Shown here: positions 46,701-58,345 of the stretch, in pieces
Numbering within the stretch: the first letter of the stretch is position 1
How the letters are laid out: each line of letters starts with the position of its first letter
Assembly: GCA_940337035.1 (NCBI GenBank)
Contig: CALNHX010002303.1
Coordinates: forward strand, 1-64,000
Origin: Agriotes lineatus
Taxonomy: Eukaryota > Arthropoda > Insecta > Coleoptera > Elateridae
DNA length: 64,000 nucleotides
Direction: 5' to 3'
The notes under the pieces: model-generated
The model's database searches: none
Told to the model about the DNA's origin: nothing
Seen by the model: only the letters and a program-made list of their open reading frames with translations
Made by a program: the position numbers and the translations under genes

Positions 46701-49700
46701 GTATATTGTAACTGAATGCAATTTACATACTTAGATATACACAAAGGGCTTTAAAATTGCACTTTGAAGTAATACTTTGTATTTGTTTTACTAACTTTTA
46801 AATTTTACTCACAGATATGATTTGTTTAGCAAGTAAAAGTTTCTAGGTTTTGAAATTTTTGAATTGAATGAGTGTTTTTGTAGAAATGAAACCAAAACTA
46901 CGGAATAAAAAAGTATGAACATATTCTTACGAGTTTTAATTGATTATTTTTCTTACGGTAACGAGTTAGCTTAATTTCATTTCTAGCGAAAGACTGAATT
47001 CCTCAAATCGTAACGCTGATACAACAGGAGACAATTTTAGCAGATTTATTTCTCGGGGTCTATTAATTCTTGCGTCTAATTTTTTGGCATCTTCCCACCT
47101 CCAATTCGGAGGGCTTTTGGGTCAGTTGTGAGAATAATGTAGTTTCTGCGGCCTTGTTTGCTCAGTGTAGGCAAACAAATATTGGCCACGGACCATTGTG
47201 AAGGAGCACAATGCAACACCAACAACGGCTGCGATGATATTCGGTCCTGTCCCATTCAAATTGCTGTAAAAATAAATATACCACATCTGTGTGTACTGTT
47301 GCTGTACTCATAATTGATTTGTCACGCTGGGGAGCAGAAGCCCTGATTTTGTACTTGCTTACGTAACCATACGTTTTTATATAATCATTCTGACAATTTG
47401 AGAAAGACTGAAGTGGAATAATTGTGCATCATTACAATTTCGAAGAATCTGGAAAATATTTGGAAATAGAATAGAACCGTGCAGGAATATTTCTTAAACT
47501 ATTAGTCTTGTTTTATGTGGATTGACTTGAAAAGTACTTTTAAACAGTACATTTTAGTTTTTTTTCTAATCAACAAAATAGTTTTTTAGCAGTTGGAAAT
47601 CTACTTTGAAAGTTGATCGTGGATATTTTTTTATAAAATTTTAAATGTAATGTTAAATTTTATCATTCTAATTGGCAAATTTACTGTAATATTTTGAGTT
47701 TTAAAATGCAATTCCAAACTTTAACGGATCAAGTTGACATTTCAGTACACTAAGTTGACATCCAAGAATATATTGCCCGTCTTGGTGTACAAACGATCTG
47801 ATTGCCATTTTCAAAAGTTTCTCTTTTAAATAATTATTGAGTGTTGTAAGGAAGTAACAGTTTGCAGGAATCATTAATTCAAAACTTAATACATTCAGCG
47901 ACTTGTGTGTAGGTGCGTCGGTCTTCAAAAAAGCACTCCTTTGGTAATTGTACCCGTATTAATAATAATGGAATTGTAATATTATTTCGTTTTTTCAAAA
48001 AACAAACTGAAGCTAGGACATTTTCTGCAGACTTCTGAACGCGAAAGAAAAACTTTTGGGGGAATAAGAACAATTATCTTTTTGTTTCTGTATTGTAATG
48101 GTGGATCCACGTGTCTAATCTAAGAAGTTCGAACAATCATTTTATAAAAGAGCTGCAAAGAAGGAATGGTGTCACTTTTAGTCGTTTTTGGTCAACCTTC
48201 AAGCATTTGGCAATTTCCATTTCTCATCATCATGATGCACGATATGAATGATAAGTTCAATGAAAATGTTCAAAGTGTATGCTTAACGCTATTCGTCGAT
48301 CCTTCAAAATAAAGTAAGGCACCGTATCAATATTTTATGGAATAGACATAGAAATGGGTCTTCCAACAAGCTTGTCATCTCTGACCTCTGCTCTTCTCCT
48401 GTTAATATCTGCAACCCAATTTTATGTAATAACATAAGAAGTACATTGAGCAATTGATTCAATATAAGCAACGTAAACTAGGTATTATGTTACCAGGAGA
48501 TGTTCAATTTTATTAAAATTAAAATTTTTGTCAGTTATGTTTTCTTCGGCGATGATAGTGAAACGAGCATATCAACGGCAGAAGAAAAAGACCTCCTGGA
48601 AGGCGATGGTGCGACAGTTGGTAAACTAGTCATCTCTGAATTTACAGTAAGCTTTAAACTGCCAAACATGGTGCAAGTATTTGTCAACAACCGCTTTGCT
48701 TTGGCTTATGAAAAACGTTTGAGACTACATGAGCATCAAAACACGCTCATCTAAATATGAGCTTTTGTACATGCAAATTCTTGTTCTGCTTGCTATTCGT
48801 TGTAAGTCTATAATACGTTTTATCTCTGCCTTTTCTCAATTTTGAATCGCTTCCATTTCAGAGGTCTGGGTGTTTTCATTATTCCATTTCTTGTAATCTT
48901 CACTACCCTCTTGCTGGTCATGTCTGAAACATGTTAATTTCATGCTCCTCGTCTTATCAATCTAACAACCTCTTGCTTGTTGCATCTTTGTCTGATTTCA
49001 GCGTTCAGTATTTTGGTCTGGCAATGTGTGACCTGTTATGTTTCTTAGTACAGGCATTTCTGTTGTTCTGCATATTGATACTTTCCCCGATGATCATATG
49101 CATGTTACATCAGGTAATATATTTCAAAAATCTCAACACCTCGGCATGGTGGCTTGGTTTCTCACCTCACTTGTCCGATTTTGATGTGCTGTTACTTGTA
49201 CGTATATCTAATTATTAAAAAAACTTGGTCGATTATAACTATAACAAGTGTTTGTACTGAGATCCCCATGTTATATTGTGTAGCTGGTAAGTAAAAGGTA
49301 TGTAGTAGTTTCTGTAGTTCCTCTTCTTACTGTGTCATTAGTATAGCATAATTTAATTTTTTTTTTATTTGTTCTAAACCCTTATACCTACCAAATCTAG
49401 AATCAAATCAAACCATCATGACTATCTAAGCACCTTTCAAGGTGGGCTAGCAAAACAGTGAAGACGGTGTGCTGTTCCTTACAAAAGGTTACCGTTATTA
49501 ATCAATACAAAAGAAGCGCCAATGAGTTTTTATACAACAAATGTGCTCAGATAGGAACGAGAACTCATCAACTCAAAACTTACCCAAAATCATCATAATC
49601 TGAAAAGCCATAAATAGCTTAACAAGGTCATAACTCAGTTTTTCAGTAACAAAAACACACATATTTATAGTAAAATGTATACTAGACAATAATATGGCAG

Positions 49701-50559
49701 TTGTATATAAACGTTAAGTACGCTGGGTGCCCCCTTTAAACATTCAACTATATCAGTCGAAGGTATAAATACAATAACAATTACGGTAAATGAGCAAACT
49801 ACGTATATTAGTTATTATTAAACTTTAAATAAATGGCATTACTAAAAGAAGTTAAACTTCGATGAGTTCTCGAGAGTGTTTGCGAAGGCATCAGCCCAAC
49901 GCAAGATGTAACATTCAAGAACAAAAGTCACATAATCATCCAATAACAAGGTGAAATCCGAGGAATCCTAAAAGGATGCAATCGCAACCGCTGACATTCC
50001 ACATACTTACAAATTCAAATATCGAAGACACAGCTACTGGCAATTCAGAACTCTCTGAATGAATTACTACCTTCTGCGACAGCAGCTAAGAACGAACTCC
50101 TGCAAGTACTAGGCACTCAAACAAACCCACGTCGAAAATACAGTCAGTCAAATCCACCTCGCGCACGGGACAAACGGCAGCTTAAGAAAACTGAACCCTG
50201 GTAGCACGTGCACAAACATTTCATTACGGGAACAGAGCAACATCGAGACAAACAGCTCGGTTCGTAACATGAATGGCCGGATCAAAACAAAATATATCGT
50301 TATAGGAGCATGGTTGGTACCAAACGTCTCAACTTGGTAATCATGGCCGGGCCAAAATAGCTAGAAATACCCCGAAACGTTAAACCTATTCGGCAATTTA
50401 AGAACTTAATCTTAGACCACCTGTAACTCAACAGCACAGCTCGAAATCGGCATAAACAGAGAGGCATCTAAGCTCTGAGAAAATTGAAGCAAAAGTGCAC
50501 AAGAAATTCTCGGAGAGTTTCGAAGATAAAGAATAATGCCTGCCGCGACAGAAGCGGTC
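46701..50559. other. Spacer, no gene supported
   Basis: Mostly AT-rich. A short GC-richer patch at 47080-47260 and a longer A- and C-rich stretch at 49860-50540 differ in composition from the rest. The latter gives basic scraps in translation but no domain. An 84-codon plus frame at 48500-48754 begins in AT-rich sequence and has no recognised match. Minus-strand frames at 47701-48073 look accidental. Confidence 0.4.
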
Positions 50560-51250
50560 AAAATCAGAACGAAGGCGCGCACCTTTAAAAAATTAGGTCA
50601 AATAACTGTTGCTCGAAATAGGTCGCTTTTTTCTCGTAGCAAGTCAGAATTTGGGTTTCTGGCATTATTAATTATTTTGTTCATAACTCTTTTAAAGGGT
50701 AGGCAACTCAGTGAATTTCTACATCCTTGCCTTATTTCCGTTGATATGGATAGTTTGCCTGTCAGGTTATAATTAGCTAATATTTATGCTAGTATTCAAT
50801 TCTTCATGTTTTAACTGCCTCTTCTCAGTGCTTTCGTCAATGTGAATATTTATTATGTTCTTTGGTTTAGCTTAGTTGCAAGCTTTTGGTTAAATTAATG
50901 AAGCAGTTGCATGTTGGTTTATCAAACCCCACTAATTTTTCTATTACTTGTCTTATTGGAAATAATAGTGTCTGTGGTCGATTTGTCTTTTTCTGAAGTC
51001 TTATTGTTCGTCTCTAATGTTGATATAATTGGTTGATGTTCAATAATATCATTTCCTTACAGTTATAGTCCTCCGGATACCTTTACTCCTCTTCCTGAAT
51101 ATCGGCATAGTTATATTTCTTTTCCAGTCACTTGGAATAGCTTCTACCTCAGGTATTATTTTTTGAAAAAAGTTAGTTACCTGTTTAGATCTTCATCATT
51201 ATACTTCAACAGGTCATTGGGTAATTTATCCACTTCAGGTACTTTCTGCT
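50560..51250 (-). pseudogene. Fossil LINE reverse transcriptase, minus strand
   Basis: Ordered RT fragments remain. 'KLPNDLLKYNDEDLNR' and 'IPSDWKRNITMPIFRKRSKG' (about 51225-51070) correspond to the early RT blocks. 'IRQVIEKLVGFDKPTCNCFI' then 'NLTK' (about 50965-50895) is the block around motif A. 'LSISTEIRQGCRNSLSCL' (about 50760-50700) is motif B, where intact elements read like IRQG-SLSP-LF. Frameshifts and stops separate the pieces, and motif A has lost its Asp pair context. The wording differs from the Jockey copy at 20 kb and resembles the same broad group as the 38 kb fossil, but they are separate copies. Confidence 0.78.
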
Positions 51251-51509
51251 TTTTTCAAATTCTTAGTACCTTTCCCACGATGAAGTAGAACGAAAGGGAT
51301 GATTATATAAAAATGTCCTATCCCCATTACTTAAAGCATTGACAGGTTTACACATAGAACAACGTTGTTAACACGTTGACAGCCAACGCTTGAAAGCAAG
51401 CAGACGCCCTAAGAGAACTTCTTCTAAAAATGATATATTTATCTTGATTTCGGAGGCTTTCACGGCCATTGTCAATAAGCCAGTAGCACACGACCTCCTC
51501 TTCTTAGAA

Positions 51510-51640
51510 GAGTTTTGCTTCTGGCGTGGTTTACACGTTGAGTTACCATGCTCTTCTATTCCTTCCCTTACAAAAGATTGTTTCCTCTGGCGTGGTTTAC
51601 ACGTTGAGTTACCGTGCTCTTTTGCCTTTTCTCCTGATGA
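51510..51640. repeat. Two-copy 66-bp direct repeat
   Basis: 'CTGGCGTGGTTTACACGTTGAGTTACC' like segments start at 51521 and 51587 with one base difference over about 35 bp. They are followed by a conserved-looking 'CTGATGAAGCCC...GGGCAAAACGTTGAG' motif (51634-51671) discussed among the findings. The frames open here (51390-51756) are explained by the repeat. Confidence 0.75.
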
Positions 51641-51709
51641 AGCCCCCTACTAAAGCGGGCAAAACGTTGAGTTCTTCAACCTCAATGATGACACGGTCCA
51701 ATCCCGAAT

Positions 51710-53130
51710 ATATTTATCTTGATTATCGCTTATGCTTTAGATTATTATTATTGTGAATGTTATGGTTATGGAAAAAGTTTTGAAAGGTATTCCACCCACA
51801 TGTTTTGCTTATAAGTTAGTACAACGACTATTAATCGATTTATTGATATGTCCCATGCCTTCTTTTCCACCCAGCGCTCTGCTTATAGCTTGTGACGGGG
51901 AATTGTCATTGATTTCTTACTTTCTCTTTCTGAACATGCCACATATCATCAGTTTGAGATCTAATAACTTCTTTTAGTAGTTATATAGTCAGTTGGTTAA
52001 CCGTTTCTGCTTTAAATGTTGTTATTATGACTGTTATGGTACCTTGGTACACGTTTTGAAAATACTCCACCCAGCTTTCTTCACTTATTGCTTGTCTTTT
52101 CAAATATTTATTTATTTAGTTGATGCTTCCTCCGTCTTGACATGGCCCATACTTTCTTTTACCATTTAGTATCTTCCACCACTAATGATATATTTAAGTG
52201 GATAACCGTATCCGTTATATATGGTCAATTATTGTGATTTTTATGGCTTTCTTGATATATTTATGTTTTGACTATATTTCACTCAGGTTTCTTTGCTATA
52301 AGTTGTGATTGCTAATGTTCATTGACTTCTGGATTCCTCCGTCTTAATATGCTCCATGGCTGCTTTAGAGATCTAGTAACTTCTTCTATTAATCATATAT
52401 TTATCTGGGCAACTGTTTCTGCTGTTGATAGATGCTATAGTGAATGTTTCGGTCTTTTTGGCACAAGTTTGTTGTAAACAGGTGGCCGATTGGACAATTC
52501 AATAAGCAGTAAGAACTGGAAGAAATATACATGAGTGACCCCAAATAACGAAGAATACCTTAAAATCTCCGTAGACAAAGAAGAAGGATAAGACAACGAA
52601 GAGAGTTTCACCTAAATTTAATTGCTTGTGACTTGAAAAGTGTTTTGTTTCTTCCGTCTCAATATGCCCCATATCTTCTGTTGGGATCCAATAGCTTTTC
52701 CACTCATGATATCATTAATTCATTGATCTTAACATACCCCACATCAATTTGAGATTTAGTAGCTTCTTGTATTTATCTGGATAAGGATTTCTGCTGTAGA
52801 TGATTGGTGTAAATGTTATATTCCTCTTGGTACATCTTTTCATAGTATTTTATTCAACTTGCTATGTCTATAAATTGTGACTGTTGGTTAGTTTCCTGAT
52901 TCTCTCGTCTTAATGTATCCCGTACCTTTTTTTATTGTGAATATTGCAGTCTTCTTGCAATAGGTGATAAATATATTCCACACAAATTTTTTTGCATAAA
53001 ACTTGTGACTCAACGTGATGTTCTAGGGTTATACAGGAATAACTAAAAAAGAAGAAGAAGAAGATATCATGTGGCTGAGAATTTCCATTCATTTCTTGTT
53101 ACCACCATTTTAACATGCTCCATATTTTCT
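51710..53130. repeat. Degenerate ~205-bp tandem array
   Basis: Loose copies share 'CCGTCTTAATATGCCCCAT', 'TTTGAGATCTAGTAACTTCTT', 'TATATTTATCTGGATAAC', 'TTTCTGCTGTAGATG', 'TGTGAATGTTATG', 'TTCTTGGTACA' and 'ATTCCACCCA'. The 'CTTAATATG..CCCAT' block lies near 51930, 52134, 52343, 52657, 52729, 52908 and 53108. A non-repeat insert interrupts the array at about 52478-52615. Divergence is higher than in the 192-bp array, and the left edge is hard to fix. Confidence 0.65.
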
Positions 53131-53559
53131 TTTGAGGTCAGCACACATTTTTCCCCACCTCCTTTGAAGTTGATTCAATATTTCGTCTGTAATTTTTGTA
53201 TTCGGCTGTTTAGTTGTTTCTAACTACCTTTCAACTGTTGTGGTCTAGTATTGTTCTGTTGCTCACATGTTGGAAGTAGGCTTTTCGCTTCTGCTTGGTT
53301 AAATTCTTCACTTCTTTTGAGAACCACGGCGAATTACTTCTTTTGGAAATTTTTTATTATTTGCTTTCATAATTTTGCTAGTTTAGGGCAATTAATGTGT
53401 AAAATTTTTCATAAAGCTTTATTTAGTTGGGTAGATCACATATGTCGTGGTAATACTCATATAAGAATTGAAATTGAAGCAAAGCTCATATAAGGAACAA
53501 ATGGTGGATGCGCCCTTAATTAAAACGTTGCGCAATTTAGTGTAGAAAGGCTGCAGGCC
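53131..53559. other. AT-rich spacer, no gene
   Basis: No recognised element. The plus frame at 53251-53493 has no domain. Confidence 0.4.
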
Positions 53560-54070
53560 GGTCCCATTAAAACTAATTCCATGGGTCGTGTCGCGAACCG
53601 ACCATCAGCTTGACAGCTGCGATAAGCGATCCGTCCCATCGGCGACCAAGCAAATTCACTTACCGGACTTTTATTTGCCGCTCGGAGCTGTCAGGCGCAT
53701 AATTTGCCGGTACATCTCCATTGGCATCCGCCGTACAATTAGTGAGGAGTGAGCGATGGCTTTTTGAGGATCATTAAAGAGATCACGACTTAACAGCCTT
53801 GTTAGCGTTGCAGCGTAATGTGGTAGTAATAAGACGTCGCCGTGATTAATGGTTACATTTCAATTCACCTCGTTACTGACGAGATAATGTCCGCCTTGGC
53901 CGCTCACGAATCTTTACAACGAGGTGCAAAAACCACGCTGCAGGCTGGCGATGGTCACAAAGGAAGTCGGGCTTTAATTTCTCGTTTGTTTAGCAAACGA
54001 GCTTTTAAGCGCTCGCCTCCGCTGGCTGGAAACTGAAATTATTCAGATTTTTAAATGGGAATTAGAGGCA
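53560..54070. promoter_or_regulatory. GC-richer island, strong candidate for a conserved non-coding element
   Basis: About 500 bp with balanced composition, sharp edges and many factor-type words: CAGCTG E-box (53614-53619), 'ACTTTTATTTGCCG', several TTAATG/ATTAAAG homeodomain-like words and GATAA-type words ('GCGATAAGC'). It contains a perfect hairpin, CTCGTTTG-TTTAG-CAAACGAG (53981-54001). No frame is open across it except a short one (53842-54036) that stops without splice context. Its look is that of a developmental enhancer retained in a long intron, but conservation cannot be judged here. Confidence 0.35.
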
Positions 54071-54309
54071 ACTTTTTGCCCGCCGGCCAGTTTCAGTGAA
54101 AAGTAATTTGTATTCGTATCTTCTAATCGGATGGGCGTTAAGGTACAAAAACTGTGAAACAGGTGCAAACGTGTCAACTTTTAGTACAGTCGGAATTCCG
54201 TGTCTGAATATGCTAGAATTTTACCTTTGAGCTTTAATTAAGAGCGTTTTTAAGCAAGAGATCGATAAAAGTAATAATGTGGGAAAGGAACTGCAACGCT
54301 GCAAACTAG

Positions 54310-54565
54310 AAATGGAAGTTATAGTATTTTCCTACCTTGGAATATTACCAGCAAGCTACGCAGATATACAAGGGACGGTAAGAAAGAAGCTAATAAAGCA
54401 ACAGCCGTATTAGAAGCACTAGGGGTATACGTAGTATGAAGAACAAAGAGCATGCATAGAGAATCGACAAAGTAAACAACCAACAAATAAGAGAAGAATG
54501 TGAGGTGGAGGATATAGTACCATGGGATAGGAAAAACAGGAAATTGATATGCATATTTGTTGAAA
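54310..54565 (+). pseudogene. LINE C-terminal fragment, plus strand
   Basis: In one frame the segment 54459-54537 reads 'RIDKVNNQQIREECEVEDIV' then 'PWDRKNRKL'. This fits the region after the reverse transcriptase in several non-Jockey LINE families (pattern 'R.D.V.N..IR..C.V.DI..W...R'). A stop lies directly upstream, and no RT core is present nearby. The opposite-strand frame at 54319-54651 is a shadow. It is a short decayed fragment. Confidence 0.55.
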
Positions 54566-54898
54566 TTTAAATAATTACAAATAATGTTCCACAATGGGCT
54601 TGAAAGTAAATGAGTTGATAATTTAAAAAGGCAAGTTAAAAATGTCAACACATTAAGCTAAGGTTCCAACAAAATTGAACTATAATGCATTAACACTTAA
54701 AATATCAAATTTACATTTTTACAAATAATTCTAAATGAAAAATTATGCCAATTTTGCATTCTAAAATTAAAATTTCAAATAAACTACAATATATTAAATC
54801 AAATGTAACCAAACAACATAACATAATAGAAATTTGAAGATTTTATTACATTCCAAGGCGATGCCTTTTTAATTGTGTCACTCCATGACGCTGCTGCT

Positions 54899-55614
54899 TC
54901 ATTTGTTGACTTTCTGGCTCGAGCTGGCCAAGTTGCGCCGTCTGCAGGACTTCGATTCGTTTTGTGTTGCTTTGCCGTTTTCAATTGTCTCGCATTTCTT
55001 CGCTAGTAGCTCACCAGTACTCGTAGAAACTTTGCTTTTGGCTGATGCGGTGTTCATCTTCAAACTTAGGTATTGAACTAACTTTTTAGACGAGCACAGG
55101 AAGCCTTCTGATGCACCTTACCAAAGCCAATACCGCCCGTCGGCATTCCATCGCGGCAAGCACCTGCAAATAGTAAAATAGACGTGTGTACACATTTTCT
55201 GTTTATTGAGATGTTGTTTCTAACAGTTTTAAATGAGCCAGGTCAAGCCCGAAGTTTTAATATATGAATTGAAAATTTAATTTACAAAAAATCTAAATTT
55301 CCACAAACAAAAAATTGTAAACTTAACGGGTTGATATTTTCCAATAAAAAGTTGAAAGTTTGCTAAACTGTGTGAAACATATAAGATATTACGTTGAGAA
55401 TTTCACAATTCACTTCAAATGTACAGATAATGAATTAAAATGTTATAATGCCAAGTAAAATGTTGGTAATCCTTATCTCGGCGCAATGAGACACCTGCGA
55501 CTAGATTTCTATAAATCACCAAGCCACCTTACGGCAACTTGGGAAGTCGAGAGCGTCATATGCTCGCCGGAATGGTGACACTCGACTGGAGATTGAAACC
55601 AAATTGCGAACCAT
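54899..55614 (-). CDS. Candidate three-exon gene for an unrecognised 100-aa protein
   Basis: Three segments on the minus strand join in one frame. Exon 1 (55614-55533) starts at ATG, codes MVRNLVSISSRV... and ends TTGCC|GTAAGG. Intron 1 (55532-55164) ends in CTATTTTACTATTTGCAG. Exon 2 (55163-55122, 42 nt) codes ...CRDGMPTGGIGF and ends TTTG|GTAAGG. Intron 2 (55121-55078, 44 nt) ends in TTAG. Exon 3 (55077-54899) codes a Ser/Lys-rich tail of about 59 residues, ending SSSQKVNK and a stop. Phases match at both joins (303 nt in total). A TATATAT lies at 55653-55647 and AATAAA at 54847-54842, 52 nt after the stop. If intron 2 is retained, the frame ends after 14 more codons (TAG at 55080-55078). 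The Arg-rich, acid-poor start could be a mitochondrial presequence. I know no homologue, and chance agreement is possible. Confidence 0.35.
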
Positions 55615-55653
55615 AAATTCCCCTCGCGCTGGGTGTATCGACTAAAATATATA

Positions 55654-55697
55654 ACCGCGCTGGTGGCCTAGTGATAAGAGTGGCCCTTCTGAGGACT
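55654..55697 (+). mobile_element. Truncated tRNA-derived SINE head
   Basis: 'GCGCTGGTGGCCTAGTGAT' then 'AAGAGTGGCCCTTCTGAGGA' matches the 5' head of many insect tRNA-derived SINEs. It has a good RNA polymerase III A box (TGGCCTAGTGAT against TRGYNNARNNG). The B box that should follow within about 40 bp is missing, so the copy is cut off after the anticodon-like arm. It abuts the TATA-like box of the minus-strand gene model. Confidence 0.5.
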
Positions 55698-55867
55698 AAC
55701 CAGAAAATAATAATTTTCCACGAAACTATGCAGTCTCTGCTTGCTCACGAAATATAACGCACAAAAAAATTACAACGACGATGCGATTTCTGCAAACTGC
55801 ACGCATTCCTTCTGTCCAGTGGCATCCATACGCAATCTGATTCACTCTCACAATTGCGTCTAAAGGA

Positions 55868-56620
55868 ATGAATAAATTAAACTTTATCCAACCAATGTTT
55901 GAACTCCATTCGGAAAATAATACACCATGCGACATGTCTCTGAAAATCATACCAGGTATCGCTATCAACGACAAAATATTAACTAATCTTTGTTATATTG
56001 ATGAAATTTTCATCATAGCTGATACTGCAGAACTTGAGTTCGTTCTGAGACGTCTACAAAAGAAAAACAAACAACTCAGATAGCCTGTCAACCAGTCAAA
56101 ACCAGAAATGATCGCAGTTTCACTACCGTGGCTCTGTTAGTACCAACCTTGGAAGCTGCGAAATAAAAAATTGGAAATATGTGACTTCTTAAGAGATACA
56201 ATACCGGATCTTCTTCATTCCCAAGTATTTTCAATATTAATGTACCTACACTTGTTTTAGTTGAAATTGACCCCACCTAAAAAGTCAGGTAGCCGCTTTT
56301 TTACCTTTTTTCTAGCATCAATAAGGCTTCACTTAATATATCTAGTTACTATTAGTTGTTACTTCAAGTAACTAGGCAACTATACCTACAAGTTTACATA
56401 TCCAAAAATTAGGTGTAGTCGATTTTAGTGAAACCAAGTGCACACATGCGAAAAAATATAGACCACAGAAGCTGGATGTGTTTGAGATGAGAAGCTATAG
56501 ATGGATGCTGCTTATCAGCTATACCGACCAAAGAACAAACGTGTTCAGAGTAAGAGTTGGTGTTGACATTTTGGACATATTTCAAGGGCAGATCAAGTTC
56601 ATGGGCTAATTGGAACAAAT
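55868..56620 (+). pseudogene. Fossil LINE reverse transcriptase, plus strand
   Basis: The first part reads 'INDKILTNLCYIDEIFIIAD' then 'TAEL' (about 55962-56033). This is the block around RT motif C, in which intact elements have NLRYADDT-LIADTAE. Here the catalytic YADD has become YIDE (55994-56005), so the enzyme is dead. About 450 bp later 'FEMRSYRWMLLISYTDQRTN' (56481-56540) and 'RVRVG' match the post-RT block 'FEMW.YRRML.I.WTDR.TN..VL..VG' of the same LINE type. Stops and frameshifts lie between. Frames on the opposite strand here are shadows. Confidence 0.75.
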
Positions 56621-58345
56621 ATCTAAGAAGCGACGTATGCTGGAACCACTACAGACCAGTAAAGAGATATTGTGACAAAGGCAGTTATCACACCCTTGTG
56701 GAGAAAGGCTTGTTGTTGATGAACTGGTCGTTTATGCCATTTAGTTTCTCGATTTGTGAATGGTTAAGACGGGACGAGTCAGCGCTTTCATTTGCATGGA
56801 TTTTGCGTGGTTTTTGTAAATTTGGGTTTGAAATGTCTTTGCACTTACAGTTATGTGGATTTTGGTGACGTTATTGGAAGATTATTTCCACGTTATTATG
56901 ACGAATTATTTTAGCTGCATATCTGGAAGCCGACATTTCTCTTATCAGCCGTAATTCTACCTATGGGGCAAGACACATTGTCAATCATACCCGTGCTTTC
57001 GCTTTGACGACAGTTTAATGTTCGCGGAATTTGTAGCTGTTTTTTTCTACATCGATGCTTTCTGTTATCCATGGTTATCCATCACTTCTCATGGGACTAC
57101 GTCATATGTTGACCTTATATGTGGCGTTTGTGGCTTATTGGGAGCCTACCAATATGGTTTCTGTTCTTATGATGTGCCCCTGTAAGGTTCAGTTTCACAG
57201 TCCTGCTGTATTGTATACGAACTTCAAGATAGGCAAAAATAATATGTCAACATCTTCTTCTTCCTCGCTTCTGTTTACCCTTTAAGGGTACTTTTCCATC
57301 ACGTCTGTTGGACTCTAGTTTTAAGTTACTTAAATAGATATATTTTTGTGTGATTAGTTTTCAGCTTTTCCTTTAAATTCAAACTGTTCTCACGATTATG
57401 TGAAATTTTGCCTAAATTATTCACAAGCACGTTCAATGCATTTATTATGCTAAAGGGCTATCGTATTCGAACCCCCACTAAACTTTTGCCGACATTGCGT
57501 TTGTCCGTGAGAAATCGCAACATTTTAGTTTCCATGAGAAAATTTACTGGACGTTCTGATTGGCTATTTACGCATCCCCACTGGACTTGCGGGTAGCATA
57601 CAAAACGTGGAACTTCAGTTTTTAAGCATAACCATGTTAACCATCCAACAATGCAGACGTCACTCAAGTGCCATTTGTATATGTTATGTGAATATAATCT
57701 AAAACTTTAAAATTACCACTGCTTTAATTTATTCAACTATACCAACATATATTTTGGTGTAAAAAGCTACACTGCATCACCAACCCAACGTCACTTAACG
57801 ATGTTGTCTCATTTTTCTTTCATAATTGATTTAGCAGGTTTCTTTTTGACAGAAAATAAATTACTTTCAGTTATTTCTGTTTTGTGTCCTTATTTTCACT
57901 TTGTTCTATGTGAAGTTACATGCTTCACAGTCGTTGATTATATTTCTTCTCTATTTTAAGGCTGGTTTACCCACTTTCCTTATTCCCTCTTATACTGTAT
58001 TCTAAAGCTGGTCTAGTCATATCTGTTATATATTGCTATAGCTCACCAGGTGAACTATGCCTTAATTAATGCAATGTCTTAAATGTTAAACGATAATTGC
58101 TTTTAAATCGAGAGCTCTTATTTTCAGGGTGGGTTCGCCAAAATCTAGTTCTCTATCAATTGAAGTTTTTAAAATTGTATTTTCAAAAATCTTTGACTAT
58201 CAATGACACATAACGTCAAACTTGACTTTTAATATTTATCAAACTAAGTAATTGACAATTGTATCTTACATTAACACATTTATTATTCAATTCACCTACG
58301 TAAGTACTATATCAACTTTATATTATCACTTTCTTTTATTGACAG
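56621..58345. other. Spacer, possibly with LINE-derived remnants at its left end
   Basis: The 103-codon plus frame 56557-56868 begins inside the LINE fossil and has no domain. Further right the sequence is AT-rich, with a GC-richer patch at 57450-57620. No gene was recognised. Confidence 0.4.

Noticed and set aside
48500..48754. 84-codon plus-strand frame with an acidic middle part
   Set aside because: No domain recognised, starts in AT-rich sequence, and no convincing acceptor or donor. Kept only as part of the spacer entry.
49860..50540. Possible decayed LTR retrotransposon Gag or Pol
   Set aside because: Composition is unusual and translation gives basic scraps, but no motif such as a protease, integrase or primer-binding site could be identified.
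55078..55163. Lysyl-tRNA synthetase motif 3 suggested by GMPTGGIGF
   Set aside because: The resemblance is limited to about nine residues, and the following residues do not fit the family (no G-D-R-L continuation).
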